64,000 nucleotides of DNA from Neovahlkampfia damariscottae (GCA_016618085.1 JABLTG010000020.1:98815-162814), one strand, 5' to 3'. Positions 46,015 through 56,751 are shown, counted from the stretch's first letter. Notes: generated by a model from the sequence alone, not told the origin. Translations and numbers: made by a program.

Positions 46015-46125
46015 TTATAAACAAAACCCATCTTCTGGAACAAAACCTTTATTTTTAATCAGAGGAGATGGATTGGCTTGTTGTTCCTCAAACTTCAAAT
46101 ATATCAACTCAAGAATCACAATCAT
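46015..46125 (-). CDS. Possible 36-residue small protein
   Basis: A short ORF starts just after the stop of the coiled-coil gene. Its composition is hydrophobic then polar (ILELIYLKFEEQQANPSP), and it ends in GFVPEDGFCL. No CCAAT element stands in front of it, so it may be a last exon of the coiled-coil gene that I cannot join, or chance. Confidence 0.25.
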   Translation of the reverse strand: MIVILELIYLKFEEQQANPSPLIKNKGFVPEDGFCL

Positions 46126-46130
46126 AAATT

Positions 46131-46748
46131 CTATTGAAATAATGATTTATTTGAAATTAATCTTTGATTAAAATATTCTTCTTTTTTTTGAATAAATTTT
46201 ATCATTTCTTCAATTGAATCTTTTTCATTTTTATTTTTTTTTGAACAATTAAAATTTGAATGAATATCAATTGATATCTTTTGTGATTTAACTAAATCTA
46301 ATAATTCTTCATTCTTTTTTCTCAATTTTGAATTTTCTTGAAATATTTTTCTTTTCATTTGTTCTTCCGTTAAAATTTGTTTATCTAAATTATCTGTTCT
46401 ATTTTGAATAACATCATTTAATTCTTTAATTTTTAATTTAAATTCATCATTTTCAATGGATAACTTTTTATTTCTTTCATTTAAATTTTCATTTAATTTT
46501 GAAATTCTATTAAACTCTTGTAAATTTTCTGATTTTTCTTTTTTTTGTTCATTTTCATTTTTTTCAATTTCTTCTTGAAGTAATTTAATTTTTTTTACAA
46601 AATCAAATTTTTCTTTTTCATATTCTTTCTCTGTTTTTAATACACTTTCACGAAATTTCAAAAAATTATCAGTTACATCTGTCAATGTAGTTTCTAATTC
46701 AAAATTTCTTTCTTTTAATTCTTCAATAATTTGTTGTTGATTATTCAT
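46131..46748 (-). CDS. Coiled-coil protein of unknown function
   Basis: A single exon of 205 residues is predicted as coiled coil over almost its whole length (Glu/Lys/Leu/Asn heptads), except for a short Cys/Asn segment around residue 165 (HSNFNCSKKN). It has no domain signature. It may be a centrosomal, basal-body or tether component, but the sequence gives no specific clue. Confidence 0.6.
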   Translation of the reverse strand: MNNQQQIIEELKERNFELETTLTDVTDNFLKFRESVLKTEKEYEKEKFDFVKKIKLLQEEIEKNENEQKKEKSENLQEFNRISKLNENLNERNKKLSIENDEFKLKIKELNDVIQNRTDNLDKQILTEEQMKRKIFQENSKLRKKNEELLDLVKSQKISIDIHSNFNCSKKNKNEKDSIEEMIKFIQKKEEYFNQRLISNKSLFQ

Positions 46749-46828
46749 TTTTATTTTTTATTTTTTATTTGATGAATTTATCCACCATAGATCAAATTAT
46801 TTCTAAATATGTGAATTATTTTGGATGA

Positions 46829-48310
46829 TTAATTCCATTCAGTTTTTGAAAAATAACCAAAAAATTTACAAGCAATTAAATTACTAATAAATAATCCAAT
46901 TGCACTAATAATTTCAAAAATGAAACAAGGAATAAAAGTAAACCAAAATGAACCTCCAAAAACATTATCTAATCTTAATGAAAATGGAATTAAAAATCCA
47001 ACTAATGGAATTAAAAAACATCCTGAACAAGTTAATATTGTTGAAAATCCAAATAAATTTAAAGTATATTCACTAAAAAAAACTAAAAAACATAAAGGAC
47101 ATGATATTAAAAAACATAAAAATAAAAATATCCAAGTTGGTATTAATGTTGCAGTCCAATAAAGATTTTGTGAATGATAAACATTATCTAATTGAAATCC
47201 AACAAATAAACATTGAATTGAAACATAAATATTAATTGCTAACATTACAAGATAAATCCAAAATGAAAAAAAGAATTTCTTTTTTCTGACTGTTCTAAAA
47301 AAACAAAATATGAAAGGTACAATAGCAAATAATGCTGTGTTTAAATAAATAGGTATTAAAAATAATGAAATTGGTAATGAAGGAAAATTACTAAATAATA
47401 ATGATTTCATGGTAAAACAAATTATTGATAATGGAATCCAAAATACTCCCCATATTACAAAATTAACACTTAAACTTAATTGAAATTTTGATTTTTTTGG
47501 GTATTCTGGTGCTGATATTTCTTCTGAAACTGATAATTTATAATATCGACGTTTAAATAATTCAAAAAGGCATGGATCTATCAATAAACATGATACAACG
47601 AATATAAAACTTAAAATGCATAAAATTAAAAATATTCCGACAATAGGCCAAATAAATTCTGGTCTTGATGGTATTGATCCATCTAATAATAAAATTGAAA
47701 TAATCGTCATGAATAAAATTCCTAAAAAAAATAAAGATGGAAATAAACAACCATAGAAGCATCGACTTGTTGTTGAAATCTTTTCATATTTTCTTAAGTT
47801 GAATTTACTATCATTTAATTTAAATCTTAATTCATAATTATATTCACAATTTTTCATATAACTTTCTTTGAATTTTTTTTTTTCCTGTTTTACAGTTTTG
47901 AACCTCCATTTTTTACGAAAATAATAAGATTCCCATAGTTCATCGTTGGCTGATACTTTTCTCCAATTTTTACAAATTTGACCAGCCTTTACAAGTTCTT
48001 TTTCATCAAAAAAGCTGTAAATGTTTATCAAAATGTCGTCATACATATCTCCTAAATTCATTGGTTTTAAATTAGGTTTGATATCAAAGTTTGATTCATA
48101 TACTCTTTCACTCAACTCATCTCTTGGTGATAAAAGTTGATCGTTCGTTTGTTGCGAATAAGTTGAGTACCTTGAAGTCGTACTTTGAGTTGTGTCTCTT
48201 TTAGCCAAGTATTCTTCATAGTTTTTTTGAGCTGGATTCTCTTCAGCATGTATTATACGACTAATTGTGTTGGAGTAGTGTTTGGTCAGAGACGTTGCCA
48301 ATTCGGCCAT
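46829..48310 (-). CDS. F-box protein fused to a TMEM185-like membrane domain
   Basis: A single exon of 493 residues. A Ser/Thr-rich N terminus is followed by an F-box at ~88-135 (YDDILINIYSFFDEKELVKAGQ ... NWRKVSANDELW). About ten hydrophobic segments fill residues ~180-490. Three of them carry a repeated LD(G/N)...W..F/P pattern (LLLDGSIPS, FQLDNVYHS...LIPTW, LRLDNVFGG), as in TMEM185/Tmemb_185A proteins. A membrane-anchored SCF adaptor is the natural inference. The ATG lies 3 nt after CCAATCA. Confidence 0.8.
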   Translation of the reverse strand: MAELATSLTKHYSNTISRIIHAEENPAQKNYEEYLAKRDTTQSTTSRYSTYSQQTNDQLLSPRDELSERVYESNFDIKPNLKPMNLGDMYDDILINIYSFFDEKELVKAGQICKNWRKVSANDELWESYYFRKKWRFKTVKQEKKKFKESYMKNCEYNYELRFKLNDSKFNLRKYEKISTTSRCFYGCLFPSLFFLGILFMTIISILLLDGSIPSRPEFIWPIVGIFLILCILSFIFVVSCLLIDPCLFELFKRRYYKLSVSEEISAPEYPKKSKFQLSLSVNFVIWGVFWIPLSIICFTMKSLLFSNFPSLPISLFLIPIYLNTALFAIVPFIFCFFRTVRKKKFFFSFWIYLVMLAINIYVSIQCLFVGFQLDNVYHSQNLYWTATLIPTWIFLFLCFLISCPLCFLVFFSEYTLNLFGFSTILTCSGCFLIPLVGFLIPFSLRLDNVFGGSFWFTFIPCFIFEIISAIGLFISNLIACKFFGYFSKTEWN

Positions 48311-48313
48311 ATT

Positions 48314-48320
48314 TGATTGG
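48314..48320 (-). promoter_or_regulatory. CCAATCA element of the F-box membrane protein gene
   Basis: The heptamer ends 3 nt before the ATG, one of the shortest spacings in the window, which implies a very short 5' UTR or initiation within the element. Confidence 0.5.
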
Positions 48321-48496
48321 TTGAAAAAAGTAGGTGTTCGGATATTTTTGTTTGTTTTTCTTTAAAAAATAATTTTACAATTTTTCACATCTTCTTCACA
48401 GAAATCATTTGAAATAGTTTGGTATTTTTCTGAATAATTTTGATGTTGTTGTACTTTTCTCAAACCAAATTCTTGAAATTAAATTAAATTTTATTT

Positions 48497-48748
48497 TTAA
48501 ACATAAACACCACTCCAAAGGAGTAAAAAGAAAAGTCCAGTACCTAAAAGTGTAGATGATGTTACAGCTAATATAACTTCTTGAACTAAACTTCGGTTTT
48601 TTGCTGATGTTGTCATTTCATAACTTTTATTTAGTTTATATTTTTCTTACACAATGAACCAAGCCATCAATGGAAATCCAATAAAACAAAAAATTAAAGC
48701 TAATTGAAAATAACTTGCAACATCAACCGGTGGTGAAAAAGAATTCAT
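48497..48748 (-). CDS. TMEM258: TMEM258, oligosaccharyltransferase subunit
   Basis: Two exons (48651-48748 and 48497-48623) joined by a 27-nt intron encode 74 residues. The protein matches TMEM258 (OST5 family) along its length: a SPPVDVASYFQLAL start, the first helix ending MAWFIVYE, and the hallmark end FFLLLWSGVYV. TMEM258 is a small two-helix subunit of the ER oligosaccharyltransferase. CCAATCA lies 10 nt before the ATG. Confidence 0.9.
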
Positions 48749-48792
48749 AAGTGAAAGATGATTGGACAATAAAATTAACAAATTTTCAACAT

Positions 48793-50296
48793 TTATTTTC
48801 TTGAAAAATCCAAAATTGAATTAGTCATTTTAGGATCTTTAAAAGGACAATCAAAATCATTATTCTTTGACAGTGGTTTACAACTCTCATCTTCTTTGGT
48901 TTTATTAAATCTCAACCAAAATGCTTGAAAGATATTAAATAATTCATATCTTTTTACCTCTATCAAAAGATTTCAATATTATACCTTCTTCAACAAAATT
49001 TCTGAAAAATAAAAAATCTTTTGAAATTAATCTATTCACAAATTCATCTAATTCTTTATGTGAAGTGAATACTTTCTTTGATTCATTGATGTTAAATTTT
49101 GTTCGAAATTTTTCATTCATTTCAAATTCCATGATCTAATTTTTTAAAAAAAAATGATAAACTTACACCAACACCCCTCTCACGAATTTTACCTAAAAAT
49201 TTATGAATTCCTTCTGGTAATTCATTCACTTTGTCAGTTAAATTTAATATATTTATCAAATAATCAATAAACTGTTGACAATTTCCAGAATGATCATTAA
49301 ATGGATCTCCAGAAGTTTGTTTATATGTATAACTTGTATTCCATTCAATTATAATATCTACAAGTGATTCAATAATCTCATTTAATTCTTCTAAAGTTGA
49401 AATTGAATATATATCTACACAAAATATAGATTCAGATGATTTACAGGGTCTTGGTATAACTAATTCACTAGTATTCCTAAGAACAAATTTGTATTAAATA
49501 AAAAAAGAAATTACCATTCTAACTTCCATGGTCCAATGATTAAAGAAGGATGAAGTAGTCCATATTCTGGTAACCATCCCATTTTTGAAAGGACTGGTGC
49601 CATGATTGAATTTCCGAATTTTCTTATTGCGCTATCTGTTGCTTCAGATAGTACTAATTTTATTTTTATACAATTTCCGGTGCTGTTCAATAAATCTTTC
49701 AATTGGTTTTCTTTTGTAACTTCTTCTTCAGTTTTCATGTATGAATTAATGTAAACAAAACCATTTTCTTTTAATACAGGTGCATCAATAATTTGAAAAA
49801 CAACTTTAATCATTCCATCAACTTCTTTTAAATCAACATTAATTTTTTCTTCTTTGTTTTGTTTCTCAGTAATGAAAATTGAACGAGTTGTATCAAAAAG
49901 TTCATTTTTTTTTGGAAGATCAGTTCGAAATGTTGATTTAGATATTAATTCTTCTTCTTCTTCTTCTTCATAATCTTCTTCATCTGAAGCATAAATATCA
50001 CTTGAGTCATCATCTTCTTCAGAAACGTAATTATTTGTTGAATTTAAAGAATTATATATATCAAGTTTTTCAAATCCTTTGATATTATGATGGAAATAAT
50101 TTTCTTTCAAAAGTTTCTTTGAGCTTAAAATTTGACAAAAATTATTTAATTCTTTTTCATCTTTAAATTTGTTTTGGTATTGAGGTGATTTAAGTATTTT
50201 TTCTTTAACTACTTCTCTTGGTGATTTTTTTTCCACCATTTGAGTCAAGTCATCTGTAGACTCTTGTCTTAAAACCCAAGTTTTGAACCAATTCAT
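48793..50296 (-). CDS. LRAT/NlpC-P60-like protein, paralogue A
   Basis: Exons 49515-50296, 49167-49476, 48958-49135 and 48793-48923 give 466 residues. The first ~230 residues are charged, with an acidic run (EEDYEEEEEEE). A putative hydrolase core follows with His in YGLLHPSLIIGPWKLEW and Cys in GNCQQFIDYL. The order His then Cys, and the NCxxFxD block, resemble the permuted papain-like fold of LRAT, HRASLS and relatives. The C-terminal part ends with AFWLRFN and CPFKDPKMTNS, shared with paralogue B (53213-54402). The substrate is unknown. Confidence 0.65.
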
Positions 50297-50339
50297 CCCA
50301 ACTTCGATTTGATTTTGTCCAATTAAAATTGAATTGTTT

Positions 50340-50730
50340 TTATTTATCTGAACTTTAGCCTGGAAATATAAGGTGTAATTTTGAATTCAATATAAACCTT
50401 CAAAGCTTCAAAAAAACATTGAATATTTTTATCTTCAACATGTTCAATTTCATCACCTCGAAATATTTACATTCAATTACTTCTTCTTCATTCCAATTCG
50501 AGTTAACTTTGAAATTTGTGAAATCATTTTATCATTGATTTTCATTTCATGAATAATCATTTCTTGAGATAGATTCAACAAAAAAGAAAAAATGACAAGT
50601 TAAGAATGTAAAAAAAATGTACCACAAGAAGCCATTAAAAATTTTACTACTGATTTTATAGGTTTATAGTATGAATTTAGTACGAAGTCTTCAACAGAAA
50701 GAAAACTACTGTTTATTTTTTCATTCAACT
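50340..50730 (-). other. Coding-like but broken stretch
   Basis: On the minus strand an open segment (SFLSVEDFVLNSYYKPIKSV and MASC) could be spliced by a 59-nt intron to EMIIHEMKINDKMISQISKL before a TAA. Another open segment follows in a different frame (GDEIEHVEDKNIQCFFEAL) and could be spliced to the region just upstream of paralogue A. No single frame-consistent gene with an ATG and a CCAAT element fits. It may be a decayed gene or a short unrecognised one. Confidence 0.3.
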
Positions 50731-50732
50731 AT

Positions 50733-51595
50733 TTACTTTGTCTTGCCGTAAGTGGAATTCAAATGGTCCCATAATGGACTAACTTCCCCAAAATTACAAT
50801 GCGATTTTTCATGGTGTATATTATGAGTTTCTGATGACGTGATCCAAATAAATGACAAAAATTGATCAAAGATTCTGATTGAATAACCAGAATGCATATA
50901 TAAATTTATGTGAACAAAAAACAAAATGTACCCAACATACATTTGAGCAGAAATTTGAATTTGATTAATCATTGCCAAATAGATTGGCGAAAAAGTGAAA
51001 AATGCATCAACAGGATGAAATGAAAAACTAAAAAAAAATGTGAACATCTGAACAATTTATACCTCGCAAAAGTACTTGGATCATGAAATGCATGATGAAA
51101 TTTATGAAATGGGAACATATATGGTCGGTGTAAAAACCAATGTTTCCAATAAGTAAATGCATCAGTTGCAAATAAAAATATGATGAATTGTATCAAAGTG
51201 AAGGAAAATGATTGATTTAATTTCCAAGAAAATACAATTTCTTGACCTAACCTAACTTGTGTAATTGGCCAAGCAGCTATTGATGAAATAGTAATGACAG
51301 TCATAGTTGTACCAAATATTTCTTTTTTAACTAAAGGGTTAAATTTCTTGTACGTTTGTAATTTGGATCCCAATAATTCAGTAATTTTCCAAAAAATCAT
51401 GCCACCACCTATTAACCAAGCTTCTAAAAAAAGAGAGCAGTAAATAAAGCTTTCAAAATATAATTGTGGAGATTGTGGATGAAAGAACCCTGGAATGAGA
51501 AGAACCACTGGAAATAACCAGAACAACACATCCACATATTTTAAATTAAATTTTTGAATAGCTTTCAAAAAGTCATCAGTCTTTCCTTTTTTCAT
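50733..51595 (-). CDS. Fatty-acid hydroxylase/sterol desaturase family enzyme, copy 1
   Basis: Exons 51063-51595 and 50733-51027 give 275 residues. This is a multispan di-iron membrane enzyme with the family His boxes: KHWFLHRP, HKFHH, HPVDA and HNIHH. Members hydroxylate or desaturate sterols, sphingolipids or fatty acids in the ER. Product specificity cannot be told from the sequence. It is a tandem duplicate of the next gene (51675-52520), from which it differs by having an intron between FAS and FHPVD. The minus-strand coding direction and CCAAT element are shared with copy 2. Confidence 0.87.
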
Positions 51596-51674
51596 GAGTG
51601 AAGAAAAAAAATTGGTCCAATGGAATGGGAGTGTTCTATTTTTAGATGTTCAAATCTCATTAATGAGCACATTT

Positions 51675-52520
51675 TTATTTTTTCTGATTCTTTTGATAAG
51701 TACCCATTATGTAATCAAATAAAGGTGACACTTCACCAATATTGAAATGAACAACTTCATGATGGACATTGTGAAATTCAGAAGAATTGATCCAAAAAAA
51801 TCCTAATATTTTATCAAACAAAGGGATTGAATACCCACAATGCATGTATAAATTCAAATGTACAAAAAATAAAATGTATGCGGAATAAACATAACCATTA
51901 ATTTGAACAATTGTTAAAGTTGAAAAATACATTGGACAAAATGTCGCCAAAGCGTCAACAGGATGTTGAGCAAATCCAGCAAAACAACTTGGATCAACAA
52001 ATATATGATGGTACTTGTGATAAGTGAACATATAAGGTCGATGAAGAAAGTAATGTTTCCAATAAGTAAAAAAGTCTGAACCAACTAAAATCAATAAAAA
52101 TTGAAATATTGCTGTTTTAAGTGTTGGATATTCTTTCCATGAAAAAACAATTTCTTGTCCTAGACGATATTGAGTTACACTCCATGCTGAAATGGCAGAA
52201 ACAGTAATGATGGTGGCAGTTGTTCCATAAATTTCCATTAGAACTTTTGGTTTATATTCTTTGTAGGCTTGTAATTTTTTTCCGATTTTTTCCATTATGG
52301 ACCATATTATGTATGAAGCTATAAGCATCCAAACTTCTAAGAAAATCACACAAATCACAAAACTTTCAAAAAATTTCTTTGGATGGGAATGTAGCAAACC
52401 TGGAAGTAATAGTAGTACAGGTAGAAGATAAAATATTTTGTCAACATGTTTTTGATTGAATTTTTGCAATTTTCTTCTCCAGTCCAATTGTTTCACTTCA
52501 CCCTTCGACACTTCAGCCAT
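51675..52520 (-). CDS. Fatty-acid hydroxylase/sterol desaturase family enzyme, copy 2
   Basis: A single exon of 281 residues. The His boxes are KHYFLHRP, HKYHH, HPVDA and HNVHH; about five hydrophobic segments surround them. It ends in a Lys-rich tail (NQKK) that could be an ER-retrieval signal; copy 1 ends GKTK. About half of the residues agree with copy 1 over the whole length, so the tandem duplication is not recent. Start at 52520 follows ATTGGTCAA by a few bases. Confidence 0.87.
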   Translation of the reverse strand: MAEVSKGEVKQLDWRRKLQKFNQKHVDKIFYLLPVLLLLPGLLHSHPKKFFESFVICVIFLEVWMLIASYIIWSIMEKIGKKLQAYKEYKPKVLMEIYGTTATIITVSAISAWSVTQYRLGQEIVFSWKEYPTLKTAIFQFLLILVGSDFFTYWKHYFLHRPYMFTYHKYHHIFVDPSCFAGFAQHPVDALATFCPMYFSTLTIVQINGYVYSAYILFFVHLNLYMHCGYSIPLFDKILGFFWINSSEFHNVHHEVVHFNIGEVSPLFDYIMGTYQKNQKK

Positions 52521-52639
52521 TTGACCAATGAAATGATTCGTATGTATTTCTAATATATTTTTGAAGATTTTTAATTATTTGATTAAAGTATTTAAGTTCA
52601 TTTTGAATTTGTAAATTCTTTCTAAAATAAAATTCCTGA

Positions 52640-52646
52640 CCAATTA
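52640..52646 (+). promoter_or_regulatory. CCAATTA promoter element of eIF1
   Basis: CCAATTA lies 40 nt before the eIF1 ATG, in the divergent spacer to the desaturase copy 2. Confidence 0.45.
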
Positions 52647-52686
52647 GATTTTTTTATTTTTCAAAAAACTCAAAACAAGAACAAAC

Positions 52687-53053
52687 ATGTCCATTGAGAA
52701 TTTAAACCCAACTTTTGGTAACTTTTCAAATAATAAACTGAACTTTTCTAGATCCATGGGAAGATACAGAAAAAGAATCAGGAATTGATAATAGTTCAAT
52801 TATTCACATTAGAACTCAAGCGCGTAATGGAAGAAAAAAAATTACAACCGTTCAAGGTTTACCAAAGAATACAGCATTTAAATTACTACTTAAAGAGTGG
52901 AAAAAAGTTTTCCATTGTAATGGTAGTATTGAAGTTGATGAAGAATTTGGAAAAGTTATTCGTCTTTCTGGTGATAACAGAAAAGCAATTGCTGAATTTC
53001 TTATTGCAGAAGAAATAGGAACAAAAGAAACTATCAAAATTCATGGTGGTTAA
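52687..53053 (+). CDS. SUI1: Translation initiation factor eIF1 (SUI1)
   Basis: Two exons (52687-52717 and 52752-53053) with a 34-nt intron encode 110 residues. The SUI1 fold is complete: IHIRTQARNGRKKITTVQGL, FHCNGSIEVDEEFGKVIRLSGD and the end TIKIHGG. eIF1 guards start-codon choice on the 40S subunit. The ATG itself has the short AAAC context of this gene-dense genome. Confidence 0.95.
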
Positions 53054-53212
53054 AAATAAAACTTTTGTAAATTTCGTTTCAAAAAAATATTTGTCTATCT
53101 TCACTCTGATTGAGTGGTTTATCACAATGAAGATTATTTTGAGGAGTAACACTATCCTTAATAATAGACAAAGAAATACTCTCAAATAGAACATCAAAAT
53201 AATTTAATTTGA

Positions 53213-54402
53213 TTACATTTTTTGAATTGCTGTTCCTTTAAAACTATTTGTCAATGCAGGATCTTTAAATGGACATCCTGATATTGATGGTTTATATTTA
53301 ATCATTTCATCATCATCATGTTTTAATTCTGATGCATTCATTCTCAACCAAAATGCTCTATCAAAACATTTTAAAATCTAAATTTAAATGAATTAAGTTT
53401 TTCTTACTTCAAAATCATCTTTGTATTCTTTTTCAAAATTTGGTATTTTTTCTATTAAAGTTTGTACAACTAAATCCAATTCAGAATGAGATTTAAAAAC
53501 TATTTCATTTTTTTGACTCTCCAAAATTTTTTTTATTTCATCAGAAAAGATGTAACTCATTTCACATGTTTGTCCTAATTTTAATTTTTTAATATATTTT
53601 GATATTTTAGAAGTTGAATTTGTTTTTGATTCTCTTCCAATTGAATGCATAATTTCATCAATAAAATGAAAACAATTATTTTCTTGATTATTATAATTTT
53701 TAAAAACATTCCAATAAACAACTGTTTCTGATATTTTCCAAAATAAATCTTCAGAAGTTTCAATTATACCTAAATCTAAAACAAAAAGAGCATTTGTTGA
53801 AAATATTTTTTTTGGAACACAAAAACTCTTTTTAGACCACTCTAAAAATAAAGGACCAATCTAAATTAAATTATAAATTATAATGTATTTACTAAAATAG
53901 CTGTATGAAATAATCCATAAGAAGCGTGAGTTGAAGTTACTTCAGATATTTGAAGAAGAGGTGAAACTAATGTTCTTAAATTTTTTTCAATTTGAGTATG
54001 CTTAATTTCTGATATTATTAATTTAATTTTCCATGTTTCTTTTTCTTCAATTTCAGTAGCAAAAAAAGATTCAAAAAATTTTGGTGAATCTGAAACACAC
54101 TCCGCCAAATGTTTCGCTTTTTCTTTATTCTTTTCTGTCAAGTTTATTCCTGATTTTAAAATTTTCTTTAATATTATTTTCTTTCTTTGTTCTAACGACA
54201 TGTGCTGTTCTTTTTCTATTCTTGGTGTTTTTGGAGCTTTTATTTCAAGTCTTGGTGACGGTGCAAGTAAGTCTGAATTTTCAAATTTAATCTCTTCTTC
54301 TTTATTTACAATTTCTTCAATTGGAAGATTAAATTTTGGAATTGAAGTGGACATTGTTGGTTTAGGATTTGGCGACACCTCCTCTTCGCATTTTTCCTCC
54401 AT
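53213..54402 (-). CDS. LRAT/NlpC-P60-like protein, paralogue B
   Basis: Exons 53893-54402, 53408-53860 and 53213-53377 give 375 residues. The first intron is needed to form the core block: YGLFHTAIL joins IGPLFLEW. The Cys block is NNCFHFIDEIM, and the end carries RAFWLRMNAS and CPFKDPALTNS as in paralogue A. The N terminus is proline-rich and contains PRLEIKAPKTPR. CCAATCA lies 6 nt before the ATG. Paralogues A and B differ in length because of their unrelated N-terminal regions. Confidence 0.65.
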
Positions 54403-54475
54403 CGTTTTGATTGGACAAAAAGTAATATTGGAATTCCAGAAAATAAGAGGTGGGATGAATATTTTATTTAACAAT

Positions 54476-55966
54476 TTATTCCTTTTTTTCAACTTTTTCA
54501 GTGGTATCTTTTTCCATATTATCAATAAGATTTATTTCTTCTTCTCCATTGATTTTTGAAAGATCCTTACGATCAAGTTCAATACTTCCAAATTCTTTTG
54601 AATCTCTTGTTGTTGAATTTTCTCTTTTTTTTGTGATTGAATCTCTAATTGATTCTCTTGAATTTCTAGTTATACTATCTCTTGCTTTTGTGATTGAATT
54701 TCTTGAAGTAGAATGACAAATTTCATTATTAGATGTATTTGTACAGCCACATGATAAATTCAAAGGAACTAATTTTCCATATTTATTATATGTTGCAAAA
54801 GTTAAATCTTCTTCATTGATAAATTCTGGTTGTACAGTTACATTGTGAATTCCATCATGATGTAAAATTTGATGAATTTTATCATTAATTTCATCAAATT
54901 TTTCAAAATCCAATTGATACATAACAACATGCATTGAACAAACAGTTACTGTATCAACTAATTGCCAAACGTGAAAATCATGAATTTCAATAACTTCATC
55001 AATATCGAGCAATATTTTCTCTTGAATTTTTACAACATCAACATCTCCAGGACTCTTTTGAAGTAAAATTGAAGATACTGTTCTTATCAATGGAATTGAA
55101 ATCAATAAAATGATTCCTACAATAAAAAAACTACATATTGGATCAATATATGAAACAAATGAATATTCTTTGAAAATTGAATTTAAAATACCATTTGAAA
55201 GAACAATTAATGATGAAAATGTATCACCAACATAATGTAAAAATGAAGAACTTAAATTTGGATTTCTTTTAAATTTCAAATAATTTCTTTTGATAAAATT
55301 TTCTTCTAAATCAGCTGGAGTACTTTCTTCTTCAATTAATCCAAAAATACCAAAAAGTGATGAACAAAGAAGACTGATAAAAATACCACACGCTTGAAAA
55401 AATAATTAAAAAAAAAAAATGATAAATTTACAAGCAATGATTAATATTGAAAAACCTCCACTGACAGGTTCAGGATCAAAAAATTTAGGAACTATATTTT
55501 ACTCAATAAAATTTCTTACCTGCTTCAATCGTGATAAAAATGGCAGTGCTTAATAATAAAATTGAATTTATAAGTCCTCCTAACAATTCTGCTCTTTGCA
55601 TTCCATAAGTGTATCTTTGAGAGTTTCTTACTTTAGAGCTCTATTTAAAAAGTGAGAAAGAAACAAAATTCTAACATAATCTGCCCAAAACGAAACAATC
55701 ATTGATATAACGTCTATTAAATTATGAATACCGTCACCAAGCAGTGAAAGTGATCCTGTCAGCCTCTTTGAAGAGAAAATTATTTCTACAATTGCTAAAG
55801 TGAATAAAATTGATCCCATCAGAAACATGAGGATATACTTTGGCAGTTTTGATTTAAATGTTGTAGTGTTTTCGTTTCTCAGGTGCATTAACAGTACACC
55901 ATCCTTTGGTTCTGTTTCAGTTATTAAATACTCTGAAAGATCTACCGGAGTTTTTTCGGTTTCCAT
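54476..55966 (-). CDS. Cation diffusion facilitator, zinc transporter (SLC30-like)
   Basis: Exons 55676-55966, 55520-55640, 55432-55491 and 54476-55392 give 462 residues. The zinc site is formed by HNLID in the second helix and HYVGD in the fifth. The block RYTYGMQRAELLGG is typical of SLC30A1/A10-type carriers. The cytosolic C-terminal domain (VIEIHDFHVWQL) is followed by a Ser/Arg repeat tail (RNSITKARDSITRNSRESIRD). It likely exports zinc (or manganese) from the cytosol as a proton antiporter. The second intron is only 28 nt. Confidence 0.9.
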
Positions 55967-56070
55967 TTTTTTTTTTGTTCCGTTTCGAATTTAAGTTCTT
56001 TTTACCAATCAAAATTCATTTTATCCGGTGACGATTTCATTTCGGAATTCATTTGAAAATAATTTTTGCA

Positions 56071-56532
56071 TCAATTATTCTGTGATTTAAAAAATGCTAT
56101 AATTCCAGGGTGATCTTCTTCTTCTTCATAAGAAAAATTATAATTTGTTTCATCATTTTGACTTCCAATGGCCAAAGAAAACGTCCGGTTCAACGAGCCT
56201 GGGCTACAACTATATTCTGTTTGCAAAATTTCTTGGTTTTCTATGTTTTTTATTTCTTTCTCAACAGAAGTATTGGTATTTACTTCTAAGGAAAGGTCAT
56301 TCTTCTCGTCAACTTTGACTTGTGTAATATTTATTTCCAAGTCAAATGAATTCTCAGTGTCTATCAAGTTTATTTGTGAACTAGTTGTAGATTCTGACCT
56401 TTGTAATGTTGACCGATTTGGACGGAAAATATCAAAACAACAAAATAAAAATGGAAGATTGTTGTTTTCATCATTTTGTTCTCTAGAGTCATTAAGTTCC
56501 TTGCTGTCACGAAGTTTCACTTTTTTGACCAT
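56071..56532 (-). CDS. Uncharacterised acidic protein
   Basis: A single exon of 153 residues. It begins basic (MVKKVKLRDS), has a short Cys/Phe segment (LPFLFCCFDIFRP) that could be palmitoylated, and ends in a Ser-rich, acidic tail. No family is recognised. The next gene to the right is divergent, 219 bp away. Confidence 0.5.
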   Translation of the reverse strand: MVKKVKLRDSKELNDSREQNDENNNLPFLFCCFDIFRPNRSTLQRSESTTSSQINLIDTENSFDLEINITQVKVDEKNDLSLEVNTNTSVEKEIKNIENQEILQTEYSCSPGSLNRTFSLAIGSQNDETNYNFSYEEEEDHPGIIAFFKSQNN

Positions 56533-56742
56533 GAAAACCCTGACTTGAAAATTGTTGACCGTTAGGACTCCAATGAATTTTTTGGAAGGTTGGATGTGGT
56601 GACCAATGGTTTTGCTGAAAAATAGAAAAAACTGAAAATACTCAAAAACTGGGCTTCAACAAAATTTGACTCTGATTCCAAGAGATTTTTTCATCTGAGC
56701 TATTTGAGGGATGGTATAAATCATTGGTCAATTATCATTTAT

Positions 56743-56749
56743 CCAATCA
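56743..56749 (+). promoter_or_regulatory. CCAATCA element before the secreted protein gene
   Basis: CCAATCA ends 2 nt before the ATG at 56752; the 5' UTR must be very short or start upstream of the element. Confidence 0.5.
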
Positions 56750-56751
56750 AA

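Noticed and set aside
46920-47162. 80-codon basic plus-strand ORF
   Set aside because: It is antisense to hydrophobic segments of the F-box membrane protein, whose frame is fully open and clearly real.
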